Notes under the pieces: generated by a model
Database searches by the model: none
The model's input: only the letters and a program-made list of their open reading frames with translations
What the model was told of the DNA's origin: nothing
Made by a program: the position numbers and the translations under genes
Assembly (NCBI GenBank): GCA_000335735.1
Contig: AMYY01000012.1
Span: 27,140 to 91,139 of the forward strand
Reading direction: 5' to 3'
DNA: 64,000 bases
Source: an alpha proteobacterium L41A
GTDB lineage: Bacteria; Pseudomonadota; Alphaproteobacteria; Caulobacterales; Caulobacteraceae
Part shown: positions 7,935 through 17,486 of the stretch, one piece after another
Layout: each line of letters opens with the position of its first letter
Numbering within the stretch: the first letter of the stretch is position 1

Positions 7935-9023
7935 ATGCACGCCCGGACGATCCGCGCCTGGACCTGGACGCACAAGTGGTCGAGCCTGATCTCGACCCTG
8001 TTTCTGCTGATGCTGTGCGTCACGGGGCTGCCGCTGGTGTTCAGCCACGAGCTGAACGAGGCGCTGTTGCATGAGCCGTGGGCGCCGAAGAACCCGGACG
8101 GCCGACTGCTGACGCTGGATGAGGTGCTGGCCGCCGGTCTGGCCAAACATCCGGGCGAGGTTCCGGCCTTCATGAGCTTCGACGAGGACCGGCCGGTGGT
8201 GAACGTCACCAGCCGCGCGCCCGACGCCCCGGCCGGCAAATACAGTTTCGAGCCCATTGATCAGACTAGCGGCGAGGGCGCGCCGCTGGTCGCCGGTCAT
8301 CCGGTGATGGAGTTCCTGCTTCAGCTGCACACCGACATGTTCCTGGGTCTGCCGGGAATGCTGTTCCTGGGCGCGATGGGGCTGTTGCTGGTCGTGGCCG
8401 TGGTGTCGGGCGTGGTGCTGTATGCGCCCTTCATGCGTCGGCTGCCGTTCGGGACGGTGCGGGTCAAGAAGGCGGCGCGGACGCGGTGGCTGGACTACCA
8501 CAATCTTCTGGGCGCGGTGACGGCGGCCTGGGTGCTGGTGGTGGGGCTGACGGGGGTGGTCAACACCCTGGCCACGCCCATCCTGGCCTATTGGAAAGAG
8601 ACGGCGCTGAAGGAACTGACCGTCGCCTACGATGCGCCGGCCCCCGCGCAGGGCCGGGCCTCGCTGGATGCGGCGGTGGAGCGGGCCAAGGCGGCGCTGC
8701 CGGGCATGAAGCTGCAGTTCGTGGCGTTTCCGGGAACCGACTATTCGACCGATCACCACTATGCCGTCTTCTTCCACGGCGACACGCCGCTGACGACGCA
8801 TATGACGACGCCGGCGCTGATCGACGCGCGGACGGGCGAACTGGCGGCGGTGGCGCCGGCGCCCTGGTATGTGAAGACCTTGTCGCTGTCGCAGCCGCTG
8901 CATTTCGGCGACTATGGCGGGCTGGCGCTGAAGATCCTGTGGGCGCTCCTGGACATCGCCACCATCGTGATCCTGGGGTCCGGCCTTTATCTGTGGCTGG
9001 GCAAGGGGAGACGGAGGGCGTGA
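7935..9023 (+). CDS. PepSY-associated transmembrane protein (PiuB-like)
   Basis: The 362-residue inner-membrane protein has four predicted helices: near 15-37 (LISTLFLLMLCVTGLPLVF), 135-163 (GMLFLGAMGLLLVVAVVSGVV), 190-212 and 335-357. The periplasmic region between carries PepSY-type sequence. This family is usually iron-regulated and sits beside TonB receptors. Roles proposed for it include periplasmic siderophore reduction or handling. It begins 13 bases after the receptor stop, so the two are very likely co-transcribed. Its stop overlaps the next small gene (GTGA). Confidence 0.88.
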   Translation: MHARTIRAWTWTHKWSSLISTLFLLMLCVTGLPLVFSHELNEALLHEPWAPKNPDGRLLTLDEVLAAGLAKHPGEVPAFMSFDEDRPVVNVTSRAPDAPAGKYSFEPIDQTSGEGAPLVAGHPVMEFLLQLHTDMFLGLPGMLFLGAMGLLLVVAVVSGVVLYAPFMRRLPFGTVRVKKAARTRWLDYHNLLGAVTAAWVLVVGLTGVVNTLATPILAYWKETALKELTVAYDAPAPAQGRASLDAAVERAKAALPGMKLQFVAFPGTDYSTDHHYAVFFHGDTPLTTHMTTPALIDARTGELAAVAPAPWYVKTLSLSQPLHFGDYGGLALKILWALLDIATIVILGSGLYLWLGKGRRRA

Positions 9024-9217
9024 GCCGTCGCCGTCATAACCCGAGGGACCTGAGCCTTTGGGCTATCTTCCGCGCACCCATCGTCCTTTTCGCGCTCAGC
9101 CTGATCGGGCTGGTGGGCGCGCTGTTGCAGGATGGGGGGTGGGACTGGGCCTTTGCGGCCTTGCTGGCCTCGCCCATCCTGGCGACCGGCTGGGCCGTCG
9201 TCAGATCGAGAAGCTGA
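9020..9217 (+). CDS. Small membrane protein of the iron module
   Basis: The 65-residue protein begins at GTG 9020, four bases inside the end of the PepSY gene. It has two hydrophobic stretches (IVLFALSLIGLVGALL and [19 protein letters not shown]) separated by a short QDGGWD turn, so it is probably a two-helix inner-membrane hairpin with a basic N-terminus. No known domain is recognised. The overlap with PepSY suggests it is an accessory subunit. Its last 17 bases overlap the end of the convergent erpA-like gene. Confidence 0.72.
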   Translation: MSRRRHNPRDLSLWAIFRAPIVLFALSLIGLVGALLQDGGWDWAFAALLASPILATGWAVVRSRS

Positions 9218-9587
9218 CGCCGCAGCCGCAGCTGGAGGCCGCGTTGGGGTTCCTGACCACGAACTGGGCGCCAGCCAGTTCATCGACGTAGGCGATCTCG
9301 GAATTCTTCAGGAAGGGAACTGAGACGGAGTCGATCAAGGCGGTCTGGCCGTCGGCCTGGATGCGCAGATCGTCGTCCTCGGCCACCTCCACCAGTTCGA
9401 ACCGATACTGGAAGCCCGAGCAGCCGCCGCCGTCCACCGCGACGCGCAGCATCAGGGTCTTGCCCTCGGCCGCGCCCAGCTTGGCCAGGCGCTTGGCGGC
9501 GCTGGCGGCCAGGACGATGCCTTCCGGCGCGCGCGTGGCGACGGTGAAGGCGGGTGTGGACGGTTCTGTGGATTGGACGATGCTCAC
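9201..9587 (-). CDS. erpA: Iron-sulfur cluster insertion protein, ErpA/IscA family
   Basis: This 128-residue A-type carrier delivers Fe-S clusters to apo-enzymes. The core starts near residue 24. The three cluster-ligand cysteines are all present: one in GGGCSGFQY and two in the C-terminal SSCGCGVSF. The N-terminal 20 residues (Ser, Thr and Pro rich) are an extension beyond the compact family core. It is divergent from dgt and convergent with the iron-uptake genes. ErpA versus IscA or SufA cannot be settled from sequence alone; the lack of adjacent isc or suf genes favours ErpA. Confidence 0.85.
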   Translation of the reverse strand: MSIVQSTEPSTPAFTVATRAPEGIVLAASAAKRLAKLGAAEGKTLMLRVAVDGGGCSGFQYRFELVEVAEDDDLRIQADGQTALIDSVSVPFLKNSEIAYVDELAGAQFVVRNPNAASSCGCGVSFSI

Positions 9588-9659
9588 GGCTGTCTATATG
9601 AGGCGGGCAGGGCCGTTCGCAAAGGCCCCCCGCATCAAAGCAGCCTCAAAGTTGGTGAC

Positions 9660-10850
9660 TTGAGCCCCACAGACCTCGCTTCCTACGCCGAGCGCGCCGA
9701 CCTGACCCAGGGGCGCCGCGTTTTCGAGCCCGCCAGCCGGACCCGCACCGCCTTTGCGCGGGACCGTGACCGCATCATCCATGCGACGGCGTTCCGGCGG
9801 CTGAAGGAGAAGACCCAGGTCTTCGTGGCGCATGAGGGCGATCACTACCGCACTCGCCTGACCCATTCGCTGGAGGTGGCGCAGATCGCGCGGTCGCTGG
9901 CCCATGCGCTGAGGCTGGACGACGATCTGGCCGAGACCATCGCCCTGGCCCACGACCTGGGCCATCCGCCGTTCGCCCATGCGGGCGAGGACGAGCTGGT
10001 GGTGCAGATGCGCGATCACGGCGGCTTCGATCACAATGTCCAGAGCTTCCGCGTCGTGACCGAGCTGGAGAACCGCTATCCGCAGTTCGACGGGCTGAAC
10101 CTGAGCTGGGAGACGGTCGAGGGCGTCATCAAGCACAACGGTCCGGTGTCGCACCGGCTGGACCAACCGGCCTGGTCGGTGGTGCGCCCCTATGCGGCCG
10201 GCGGCGAGGCGGGGTGGGACCTGCGGCTGGGGACGTTCGCCTCGCTGGAGGCCCAGTGTGCGGCCATCGCCGACGACATCGCCTACAACAACCACGACGT
10301 GGACGATGGGGTGCAGGCGGGTCTGATCACCCTGCGCGATCTGGATCAGGTGCCGCTGATCGGGCCGATGTTGGCCGAGGTGCGCAGCGAATATCCCGAC
10401 ATCGACGACCGGATGCTGCGGATCGAGGCGGTGCGGCGGATGATCGGCGTCATGGTCGAGGACGTGCTGGCCGAGACGGCGCGGCGGCTGGAGGAAGACC
10501 GGATCGTCACGACCGAGGACGTGCGGATGGCCAAGCGCACGATGGTGGATTTCTCGCACGCCATGCACGTCGATCTGGCGGTGCTGAGGAAGTTCCTGTT
10601 CGAGCGGATGTATCGCCACTACCGGGTCAACCGCACCCGCAGCCAGGCGCGACGCGTGCTGTCGCAACTGTTCGAACTGTTCATGGCCGAGCCTGAGGTG
10701 ATGCCGCCGGAGTGGGGCGAACCGGCCATGACCCCGGACAAGACGCAGCGGGCGCGCGCGGTGTGCGACTACATCGCCGGCATGACCGACCGTTACGCCA
10801 TAGAAGTGCACCAGAAGCTGTTCAGCCTCGACCTCGCCCTCGATCTGTGA
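9660..10850 (+). CDS. dgt: Deoxyguanosinetriphosphate triphosphohydrolase-like protein
   Basis: The protein is an HD-domain dNTPase of about 396 residues that hydrolyses dNTPs to deoxynucleosides and triphosphate. The metal-binding HD signature is [18 protein letters not shown] followed by [36 protein letters not shown] and [19 protein letters not shown] are characteristic N-terminal blocks. The frame is open upstream to 9573, but similarity begins only at [13 protein letters not shown] therefore favour the TTG at 9660; the start is uncertain. It is divergent from erpA and is followed by the SPOR gene. Confidence 0.88.
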   Translation: MSPTDLASYAERADLTQGRRVFEPASRTRTAFARDRDRIIHATAFRRLKEKTQVFVAHEGDHYRTRLTHSLEVAQIARSLAHALRLDDDLAETIALAHDLGHPPFAHAGEDELVVQMRDHGGFDHNVQSFRVVTELENRYPQFDGLNLSWETVEGVIKHNGPVSHRLDQPAWSVVRPYAAGGEAGWDLRLGTFASLEAQCAAIADDIAYNNHDVDDGVQAGLITLRDLDQVPLIGPMLAEVRSEYPDIDDRMLRIEAVRRMIGVMVEDVLAETARRLEEDRIVTTEDVRMAKRTMVDFSHAMHVDLAVLRKFLFERMYRHYRVNRTRSQARRVLSQLFELFMAEPEVMPPEWGEPAMTPDKTQRARAVCDYIAGMTDRYAIEVHQKLFSLDLALDL

Positions 10851-10926
10851 TTCGAAAGATGCACGCGGGGGCGTAGAGTGATCGTTCGGCGCGCCGATTC
10901 GCGCCGACAGACGGCGGAGCGCGACC

Positions 10927-11706
10927 ATGTCCTTTGAAGACGACAACAAACCCGGCCGGGGCGCCTATACGCCGCCGACCGACGACGACCTGCCGTTCCG
11001 CCGCAACAGCTATGACCCGCGCAACGGCCGCAATGTCGGCTCGGGCGGGGGCAAGGCGCCGCCGGTGACATTGATCATCAGCGCGGTGGTCCTGCTGCTG
11101 CTGATCGTTGCGGTGATCTTCTTTTATCGTTCCGGCATGCGGGCCTCGACCGACGCGCCGCCGGCCGTGGGTCAGCCGGTCGGCGAGATGAAGACCGCCG
11201 CGCCCATCGACGCCCAGCCGATCGACCCGGCCGAGGGTGTGCGCGTCTATCGCGACGAGACCGAGACGACCGATGCGCCCGTGACCTTCACCCCGCCGCC
11301 GGAAGCGCCCCAGCCGCGCCCGGCCGCGCCGCCGACCGCCGCCCCGACCGGACAGGGCCTGCCGCCCGCCAAGGTCGTGACGCCGGCCGCGCCGACGCCG
11401 CGGCCGACGACTCCCGCGCCCGCGCCCGTCGCTGCGCCGGCGACCAAGGCTCCGGCCGCGACCGGCGGGTCGGCCTCGGTCCAGATCGGCGCCTTCTCCT
11501 CGACCGAGATCGCGGACCGTGAATACGCCGCCGTCGCCGGCCGTTTCGGCGCGTTCGCCTCGGGCGCTGAAAAGCGGGTGACCGAAGTGACCTCGTCCAG
11601 CGGATCGACCCTGTACCGCACGGCCTTCTCGGGCCTGTCGCGCGAACGGGCGGTGGCCTTCTGCAATGCGCTGAAGGCGGCGGGCCGGGACTGCATCGTC
11701 CGGTGA
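10927..11706 (+). CDS. SPOR-domain membrane protein
   Basis: The 259-residue protein has a cytoplasmic N-terminus, one membrane helix (47-67), a Pro/Ala/Thr-rich periplasmic linker (about 70-180) and a C-terminal SPOR domain (about 185-259, starting ASVQIGAFSS). SPOR domains bind denuded septal glycan strands, so a cell-division or envelope-remodelling role is likely. Its last codons overlap the GTG of nagZ, a peptidoglycan-recycling enzyme, which fits that role. Caulobacter relatives, as I recall, carry argS between dgt and this gene; here argS is at 33-35 kb. Confidence 0.88.
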   Translation: MSFEDDNKPGRGAYTPPTDDDLPFRRNSYDPRNGRNVGSGGGKAPPVTLIISAVVLLLLIVAVIFFYRSGMRASTDAPPAVGQPVGEMKTAAPIDAQPIDPAEGVRVYRDETETTDAPVTFTPPPEAPQPRPAAPPTAAPTGQGLPPAKVVTPAAPTPRPTTPAPAPVAAPATKAPAATGGSASVQIGAFSSTEIADREYAAVAGRFGAFASGAEKRVTEVTSSSGSTLYRTAFSGLSRERAVAFCNALKAAGRDCIVR

Positions 11707-12752
11707 CGTCCGCCGCCATCTATGGCTGCCTGGGACATCGGCTGACGGAGGCCGAAAAGGCCTTCTTCGCCGAAGTTCGACCCTGGGGCTTCATCCTGTT
11801 CCGGCGCAATATCGACACGCCGGAACAGGTGCGGGCCCTGACCGACGAACTGCGGGCGTCCATCGGCGATCCCGAGGCGCCGATCCTGATCGACCAGGAA
11901 GGCGGTCGGGTCCAGCGGATGGGGCCGCCCCACTGGCCCAAATATCCGCCGGGCGCCGCCTATCTGAAGGCGACGAACGAGTTGGCGCAGGCGCGTGAGC
12001 TGACGCGGCTGGGCGCACGTCTGATGGCGCACGATTTGCGCGAGGTCGGGGTGACCGTCGATCTGCTGCCGGTGCTGGACGTGCCGGTTCCCGGCGCCCA
12101 CGACATCATCGGCGACCGCGCCTATGGCGTCGATCCTGAGACGGTCGCCGTGCTGGGCCGGGCGGCGGCGGAGGGGCTGCTGGCGGGTGGGGTCCTGCCC
12201 TGCATCAAGCACATGCCGGGCCATGGCCGGGCCTTTGCGGATACGCACAAGGACTTGCCAACGGTTCACGCCGATCTGGACACGCTGGACGCCTGGGACT
12301 TTGCCCCATTCAAGGCCCTGTCGGACATGCCGATCGGCATGACGGCGCACATCGTCTTCACCGCGATTGATCGCAAACATCCGGCGACGCAGTCGAAGAA
12401 GGCCATTCGCCTGATCCGCGAGCGGTTGGGATTCGGCGGTCTGCTGCTGTCCGACGATCTGGTGATGAACGCCCTTTCGGGCTCGCTGACCCAGCGCGCG
12501 CACAAGGCCCTTAAGGCGGGGTGCGATCTCGTCGTCCACTGGAACGGCGACATGAACGAAATGCGCCAGGTCGCCGAGGGCGTCGAGCCGCTGAAGGGCG
12601 GGGCGCGCCGTCGGGCGGAAGCCGCGTTGGCCCGGATCGTGCGGACGCCTGAACCGCTGGATCCCGTCGCGGGGCACGATCGCTTCTTCAGGGCCATGGG
12701 CGGTCGGATGGACGCCGCCAAGGGGCCGGACGTGGGTGAGGCGCAGGCCTAG
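11703..12752 (+). CDS. nagZ: Beta-N-acetylhexosaminidase (NagZ)
   Basis: This 349-residue cytoplasmic glycoside hydrolase family 3 enzyme removes GlcNAc from anhydro-muropeptides during cell-wall recycling. It shows LIDQEGGRVQR, KHMPGHGRAFADTHKDLP (the family KHxPGHG loop with its histidine) and LLLSDDLVMNAL with the nucleophile aspartate. The GTG start at 11703 overlaps the SPOR gene by four bases. The C-terminal 20 residues are a variable tail. Length is normal. Confidence 0.93.
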   Translation: MTSAAIYGCLGHRLTEAEKAFFAEVRPWGFILFRRNIDTPEQVRALTDELRASIGDPEAPILIDQEGGRVQRMGPPHWPKYPPGAAYLKATNELAQARELTRLGARLMAHDLREVGVTVDLLPVLDVPVPGAHDIIGDRAYGVDPETVAVLGRAAAEGLLAGGVLPCIKHMPGHGRAFADTHKDLPTVHADLDTLDAWDFAPFKALSDMPIGMTAHIVFTAIDRKHPATQSKKAIRLIRERLGFGGLLLSDDLVMNALSGSLTQRAHKALKAGCDLVVHWNGDMNEMRQVAEGVEPLKGGARRRAEAALARIVRTPEPLDPVAGHDRFFRAMGGRMDAAKGPDVGEAQA

Positions 12753-12758
12753 ACACCT

Positions 12759-13577
12759 ATGACGGAGTCCTTCCAGCCCAATCTGGATTTCAACGCCGAG
12801 GAGGTCGAGGAGCGCGAGGCCTTCGTCGTCGATCTGGAAGGCTATGAGGGACCGCTGCACGTCCTGCTGGCCCTGGCGCGAAACCAGAAGGTCGATCTGC
12901 TGAAACTGTCGATCACCCAGCTGGCGGAACAGTATCTGGCCTTCGTCCACGAGGCGCGGCGGCGCAACTTCGCCCTGGCGGCGGACTATCTGGTGATGGC
13001 GTCGTGGCTGGCCTATCTGAAGTCGCGTCTGCTGCTGCCGCGCACCGACAAGGGCAAGGCCGAGGAGCCGCCGGCTGAGGAAATGGCCGCCGCCCTGGCG
13101 TTCCGCCTTCAGAAGCTGGAGGCGATGCGAAAGGCCGTCGAACAGCTGATGGCGCGGCCCCAGCTGAAGCGCGACGTCTTCACGCGCGGCGATCCCGAGG
13201 CGACGGTGATCACACCCTCGGATCGCATCGACGCCAGCCTGTACGAACTGATGAGCGCCTATGTGGTGCAGCGCCGGCGCGAGGAGGCCCGGCGCTACGC
13301 CCCCGGCCAGCGGGTCGAGGCCTTTCCGCTGGAGGCCGCGCGCGACTGGCTGCGCGAGATCATGCCGAAGCTGGCCGACTGGACCCCGCTGGAAAAGGTC
13401 GCGCCCCGTCGTGAGGACGAGGAGGGGCCCAGCCAGGCCAGCTTTACGGCCTCGACCCTGTCGGCCAGTCTGGAGCTGGTGAAGGAGGGGGCGATGGACA
13501 TCCGGCAGAGCGAGGCGTTCGCAGACCTGTATCTGAAACGCCGGGGGGCGGGCCAGCCGCTGGAGCTGACGCCGTGA
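12759..13577 (+). CDS. scpA: Segregation and condensation protein A
   Basis: This 272-residue kleisin bridges the SMC heads with ScpB in the bacterial condensin that compacts and segregates chromosomes. The N-terminal block FVVDLEGYEGPLHVLLAL, then KVDLLKLSITQLAEQYL and DYLVMASWLAYLKSRLLLP, are ScpA hallmarks. A winged-helix C-terminus ends in DIRQSEAFADLYLKRR. It begins six bases after nagZ and its stop overlaps the scpB GTG, so the two subunits are translationally coupled. Confidence 0.93.
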   Translation: MTESFQPNLDFNAEEVEEREAFVVDLEGYEGPLHVLLALARNQKVDLLKLSITQLAEQYLAFVHEARRRNFALAADYLVMASWLAYLKSRLLLPRTDKGKAEEPPAEEMAAALAFRLQKLEAMRKAVEQLMARPQLKRDVFTRGDPEATVITPSDRIDASLYELMSAYVVQRRREEARRYAPGQRVEAFPLEAARDWLREIMPKLADWTPLEKVAPRREDEEGPSQASFTASTLSASLELVKEGAMDIRQSEAFADLYLKRRGAGQPLELTP

Positions 13578-14245
13578 GCGACCTGTCGTTCCAGCCCGAC
13601 GAGGCCGAGATCGAACGGCGGGTGGAGGCCCTGCTGTTCGCCGCCGCCGGGCCGTTGACGGCGGCCGAGATCGCCGCGCGCCTGCCCGAGAACTGCAACG
13701 TCGCCCGCGCCATATCGGGTCTGCGCGCCCACTATGAGGGGCGGGGGGTCGAACTGGAGTGCGTCGCCGACCGCTGGCGCTTTCGCACCGCCCCGGACCT
13801 GGCCTTCATGATGACGCAGGAGCGCGAGGAGCCGCGCCGGCTGTCCAAGGCCGCGTTGGAAACCCTGGCCATCATCGCCTATCACCAGCCCGTCACCCGC
13901 GCCGAAATCGAGAGCGTGCGCGGCGTCAGCATCTCCAAAGGCACGCTGGACCTGCTGCTGGAGATGGGGTTCGTGCGGCTGCGGGGACGCAGGCGCACGC
14001 CGGGTCGGCCCGTCACCTATGCGACCACCGACCGCTTCCTGGAGCATTTCGGCCTGGCGACTCTGTACGATCTGCCGGGCGTGCAGGAGATGAAGGCGGC
14101 GGGCCTGCTGGACCTGTCGCTGCCGGTCGGGTTCGAGGTCCCCGACCCCAGCCGCGCGTCGGAGGCCGACGACGAGGACGGCACCCTGCCGCTGGACGAC
14201 GAGGCGCCTGAGTTCGCCCAGGATTTTGTCGGCGAGCGAAGCTGA
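13574..14245 (+). CDS. scpB: Segregation and condensation protein B
   Basis: The 223-residue ScpB is built of two winged-helix domains that dimerise and bind ScpA. RRVEALLFAAAGPLTAAEIA near the start and LETLAIIAYHQPVTRAEIESVRG with GTLDLLLEMGFVRLRGRR (about 95-140) are diagnostic. The C-terminal 40 residues are acidic (EADDEDGTLPLDDEAPEF), as in many alphaproteobacterial copies. The GTG at 13574 overlaps scpA. The tatA gene I would expect next in Caulobacter is replaced by a histidine kinase. Confidence 0.92.
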   Translation: MSDLSFQPDEAEIERRVEALLFAAAGPLTAAEIAARLPENCNVARAISGLRAHYEGRGVELECVADRWRFRTAPDLAFMMTQEREEPRRLSKAALETLAIIAYHQPVTRAEIESVRGVSISKGTLDLLLEMGFVRLRGRRRTPGRPVTYATTDRFLEHFGLATLYDLPGVQEMKAAGLLDLSLPVGFEVPDPSRASEADDEDGTLPLDDEAPEFAQDFVGERS

Positions 14246-14296
14246 CCCAGAGGTATGTTCACGACGTCTTAGTCTGCGCGTTTTACGCCAGACCAT

Positions 14297-15901
14297 ATGA
14301 GTGGCGTGACAGCGATTACGGGTTGGCAGGCGTGGAGCACGTTCAGGATCGCGTTGATCCTGATGCTCTCGTCCATCATCGGCATGGCTGGGGTTCTGGC
14401 CATCGTCAGTCGCGGCATCGACGCCCACCAGGCGCGCAAGGAAGAAGGTCTGGTGAAGCTGCGCCTGACGCGGGCGCTGGAAACCATTGGTGAGAACCTG
14501 GCCACCGCCTCCATCTGGGACGAGGCCGTGGATCGGATGACGTCGGCTGATGTGGGCTGGTATGATCGCAACTTCGGCGCCTTCTACGCCGCGCAACACA
14601 AGCACCAGTTCACCCTGGGCTATGACGGCACCGGGCGGCTGTTTCGCATCAGCACCCTCGGTCGACCGGCCGAGGCGCAGGTTGGCGAGCCCTTCGGTCA
14701 AGCGGCCCGTCCGCTGGTCGACGCGCTCCGGGCCGAGGCCGCAGGCCGCGACCGATCGGTCACGGCGGAGGCCGGGGTGCGACTGAAGGCGGCCTTCGTG
14801 CGCGTCGGCGACGACGTGTACGTCTTGGGGGCTTCCACTGTGGTGCGGCATACGGCGAGCGGATCGACGCCGGCGTCCGATCCGGTGGTGGCGTCGTTCA
14901 AACCGTTCAACGGCGAGCTCAATCTCTTGCGAACGCGGCTGGCGCTGGACCGGATTCACTTCCAGCCCGGCGATGCAGAGCCGCCCGAGGGTATGATCGG
15001 CGTCGATGTCCGCGATGCCGGCGGCGTTTTGTTAGGCCGTGTGGTCTGGGCGCCAGAACAGCCGGGCTATCAGATCCTGACCAAAGCCGGTCCGCTGCTG
15101 CTGCTGCTGTTCGTGGTGCTGTTGATCGGCACGGGGTCGTTGCTATGGACAACGACCAAGGATGTGCGGCGTCTGAGGGCGTCGGAAGTGGCCCTGTCGG
15201 CGGCGCTGGAGCGGGCAGAGGCGGCCAACCGGGCCAAGACGCGGTTCCTGTCCAACGTCAGTCACGAACTGCGTACGCCCCTGAACGGCGTTCTGGGCAT
15301 GGCCGAGATCATCGGGGCCGATCTGGTGACGCCGCAACAGCGCGAGCGGCTGGAGATCCTGAAGGCGTCGGGGCGTCAGCAGTTGCGGCTGGTCGAGGAA
15401 CTGCTGGATGTCGTGCGGCTTCGCGACGGGGCGGTGACCCTGGAGACCCGTCCGTTCCGGCCCGACAACCTGCTGCAGCGCGTCGCCAACGATTTTCGCA
15501 GCGCGGCCGAGGTCAAGGGACTGAAGGTCACGGTCGAGGCGGCCGAAGGCGAGTGGCTGGGCGACCCGGTTCATGTCGAAAAGCTGATGGCGGCGCTGAC
15601 GGACAATGCGGTCCGGTTCACACGCACCGGCGGCGTGATGCTGCGCGCCGTTGCGGGCGCGGGTCTGGCGTTGGAGGTTGAGGACACCGGGCCAGGCATG
15701 GAGCCAGTAGAGGCGGCGCGCCTGTTCGAAGCCTTCACTCAGGGCGATGAAAGCGCGACGCGCACCGCCGAGGGGCTGGGCCTGGGATTGACGGCGGCGC
15801 ACGGTCTGGCGGCCCTGATGGGCGGCAAGATCGAAATCGTCACCGCGCCCGGCGCCGGCAGCACCTTCCGCGTCGTCCTGCCGTTGAAGGCGGTCGCCTA
15901 G
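14297..15901 (+). CDS. Membrane sensor histidine kinase (CHASE4-like sensor)
   Basis: The 534-residue kinase has a first membrane helix at about 18-38, a periplasmic sensor of about 220 residues with CHASE4-like features ([20 protein letters not shown]), and a second helix at about 258-280. The HisKA dimerisation domain follows with phosphoacceptor H323 in [15 protein letters not shown], then a HATPase domain with DNAVRFT, DTGPGM and [11 protein letters not shown]. There is no receiver domain and no response regulator nearby, so it is an orphan whose partner lies elsewhere. Its stop overlaps the convergent ispH stop by four bases. Confidence 0.88.
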   Translation: MSGVTAITGWQAWSTFRIALILMLSSIIGMAGVLAIVSRGIDAHQARKEEGLVKLRLTRALETIGENLATASIWDEAVDRMTSADVGWYDRNFGAFYAAQHKHQFTLGYDGTGRLFRISTLGRPAEAQVGEPFGQAARPLVDALRAEAAGRDRSVTAEAGVRLKAAFVRVGDDVYVLGASTVVRHTASGSTPASDPVVASFKPFNGELNLLRTRLALDRIHFQPGDAEPPEGMIGVDVRDAGGVLLGRVVWAPEQPGYQILTKAGPLLLLLFVVLLIGTGSLLWTTTKDVRRLRASEVALSAALERAEAANRAKTRFLSNVSHELRTPLNGVLGMAEIIGADLVTPQQRERLEILKASGRQQLRLVEELLDVVRLRDGAVTLETRPFRPDNLLQRVANDFRSAAEVKGLKVTVEAAEGEWLGDPVHVEKLMAALTDNAVRFTRTGGVMLRAVAGAGLALEVEDTGPGMEPVEAARLFEAFTQGDESATRTAEGLGLGLTAAHGLAALMGGKIEIVTAPGAGSTFRVVLPLKAVA

Positions 15902-16869
15902 GCCGTCAGCAGGCGCGGCAGTTTGAAGGTGACCGTCTCGCGCGCGCCGTCGTCTTCGGTCACCGTGGCGTCGAAGCGCGCCCGGATGGCGTCGACCAGT
16001 GCCTCGATCAGCGGCTCGGGCGCCGAGGCGCCAGCGGTGACGCCGACGGTGTTCACCCCGTCGAACCACGACCAGTCCACCTGGGACGCATCGTCCACCA
16101 GATAGGCGGCCGGGGCGCCGGCGCGCATAGCGACCTCGACCAGGCGCACCGAATTGGACGAGTTCTTTGATCCGACGACCAGCACGAGGTCGCAGCCCTC
16201 GCCCAGCGCCTTGACGGCGTCTTGGCGATTGGTCGTGGCGTAACAGATGTCTTCCTTGTGCGGATCGGGCAGTTCGGGGAAGCGGCGCTTCAGCACCTTC
16301 AGGATGCCCGCCGTGTCGTCCACCGACAGGGTGGTCTGGGTGGCGTAGGCGAGGGGCGCGTCGCCGGGGCGTTCGAACGATTCGGCGTCGGCCTCGGTCT
16401 CGATCAGGGTGATGGCGCCGGGCGGCAGCTGGCCCAGAGTGCCGACGACCTCGGGGTGGCCTGCGTGGCCGATCAAGATGATGTGGCGGCCGGCCCCATG
16501 ATGGCGTTCGGCCTCGACGTGAACCTTGGACACCAGGGGGCAGGTCGCGTCCAGAAAGACCAGTTCACGCGCCCGCGCCGTCGCCGGCACGGACTTCGGC
16601 ACCCCGTGGGCCGAGAAGACGACCGGCCGGTCGTCAGGGCATTCGTCCAGTTCCTTGACGAACACGGCGCCCATGGCCTTCAGCCGCTCCACCACATGTT
16701 TGTTGTGGACGATCTCGTGGCGCACATAGACCGGGGCGCCGAACTTCTCGATCGCGCGCTCGACGATCTGGATCGCCCGATCGACCCCGGCGCAAAAACC
16801 CCGCGGGGTGGCCAACCGCACCGAGAGCGGGCGAAGCGGAGCATTGGGGACGGGAACAGGCGCAGTCAT
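15898..16869 (-). CDS. ispH: 4-hydroxy-3-methylbut-2-enyl diphosphate reductase
   Basis: The 323-residue [4Fe-4S] enzyme makes IPP and DMAPP in the last step of the non-mevalonate isoprenoid pathway. The three cluster cysteines are in [25 protein letters not shown] and [25 protein letters not shown] carries the conserved substrate-binding histidine, and SKNSSNS lines the pocket. It is monocistronic here. The 251-base gap upstream is shared with the divergent ATP synthase operon. Confidence 0.95.
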   Translation of the reverse strand: MTAPVPVPNAPLRPLSVRLATPRGFCAGVDRAIQIVERAIEKFGAPVYVRHEIVHNKHVVERLKAMGAVFVKELDECPDDRPVVFSAHGVPKSVPATARARELVFLDATCPLVSKVHVEAERHHGAGRHIILIGHAGHPEVVGTLGQLPPGAITLIETEADAESFERPGDAPLAYATQTTLSVDDTAGILKVLKRRFPELPDPHKEDICYATTNRQDAVKALGEGCDLVLVVGSKNSSNSVRLVEVAMRAGAPAAYLVDDASQVDWSWFDGVNTVGVTAGASAPEPLIEALVDAIRARFDATVTEDDGARETVTFKLPRLLTA

Positions 16870-17120
16870 GGCGGCGAACCTAGTCGTTTGCGGCGCTGGC
16901 CGCCATCGGAGCCGAAGGGGGAATGCGGCGGATTCTGCCGCCCACAGCAGCGGCGCATCGTCACGGCGGGCGGCTGCGAATATAAAGGCGATATTCTACA
17001 ATGCGTTAGCCTATGATCACGACGCCTTGACCTGTAGGCCGCTCACGATTAGTTTCCGCGCCGAATTCAGACCCGTCCGGACGCACCGTCTGGACGCCGA
17101 ACGCACAGGTCCTATCCCCC

Positions 17121-17480
17121 ATGTCGGAATCGCGCGAAGAGGCGATCAAACGCCTCCAAGACAGCGCATCCGCATTGGAGGCGCGGACCACGGCGGAGAA
17201 ATCCGCCGAACTGACCGGCCATCAGGTGTCGGGTCAGGCCTATAAGATCATCGCCGAGCTGCTCGGCGGCGTTTTTGTGGGACTGGCGTTCGGAGCGATC
17301 GCAGACTGGGCCCTCGGGACCCGTCCGTGGGGTTTGATCGGCGGGGTCCTTCTGGGCTTCGCCTTGTCGATTTACATGGCGCGTCGCACAGCCAACCGGC
17401 TGATGGCGCAGGCCAAGGCGCAAGGGACGACGGCTCCGGCCGAGCCCTACGTCGAGGCCGACGAAGACGGGGAACGATAG
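17121..17480 (+). CDS. atpI: ATP synthase protein I (AtpI)
   Basis: The 119-residue membrane protein leads the F0 operon. AtpI assists c-ring assembly and may support Mg2+ uptake. The N-terminal 45 residues are charged. Two hydrophobic helices follow (GGVFVGLAFGAIADWALG and GLIGGVLLGFALSIYMA), and the tail is acidic. The upstream gap of about 250 bases holds the likely operon promoter; a TTGACC at 17027 could serve as a -35, but no convincing -10 is seen. Confidence 0.88.
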   Translation: MSESREEAIKRLQDSASALEARTTAEKSAELTGHQVSGQAYKIIAELLGGVFVGLAFGAIADWALGTRPWGLIGGVLLGFALSIYMARRTANRLMAQAKAQGTTAPAEPYVEADEDGER

Positions 17481-17486
17481 GGCTTC

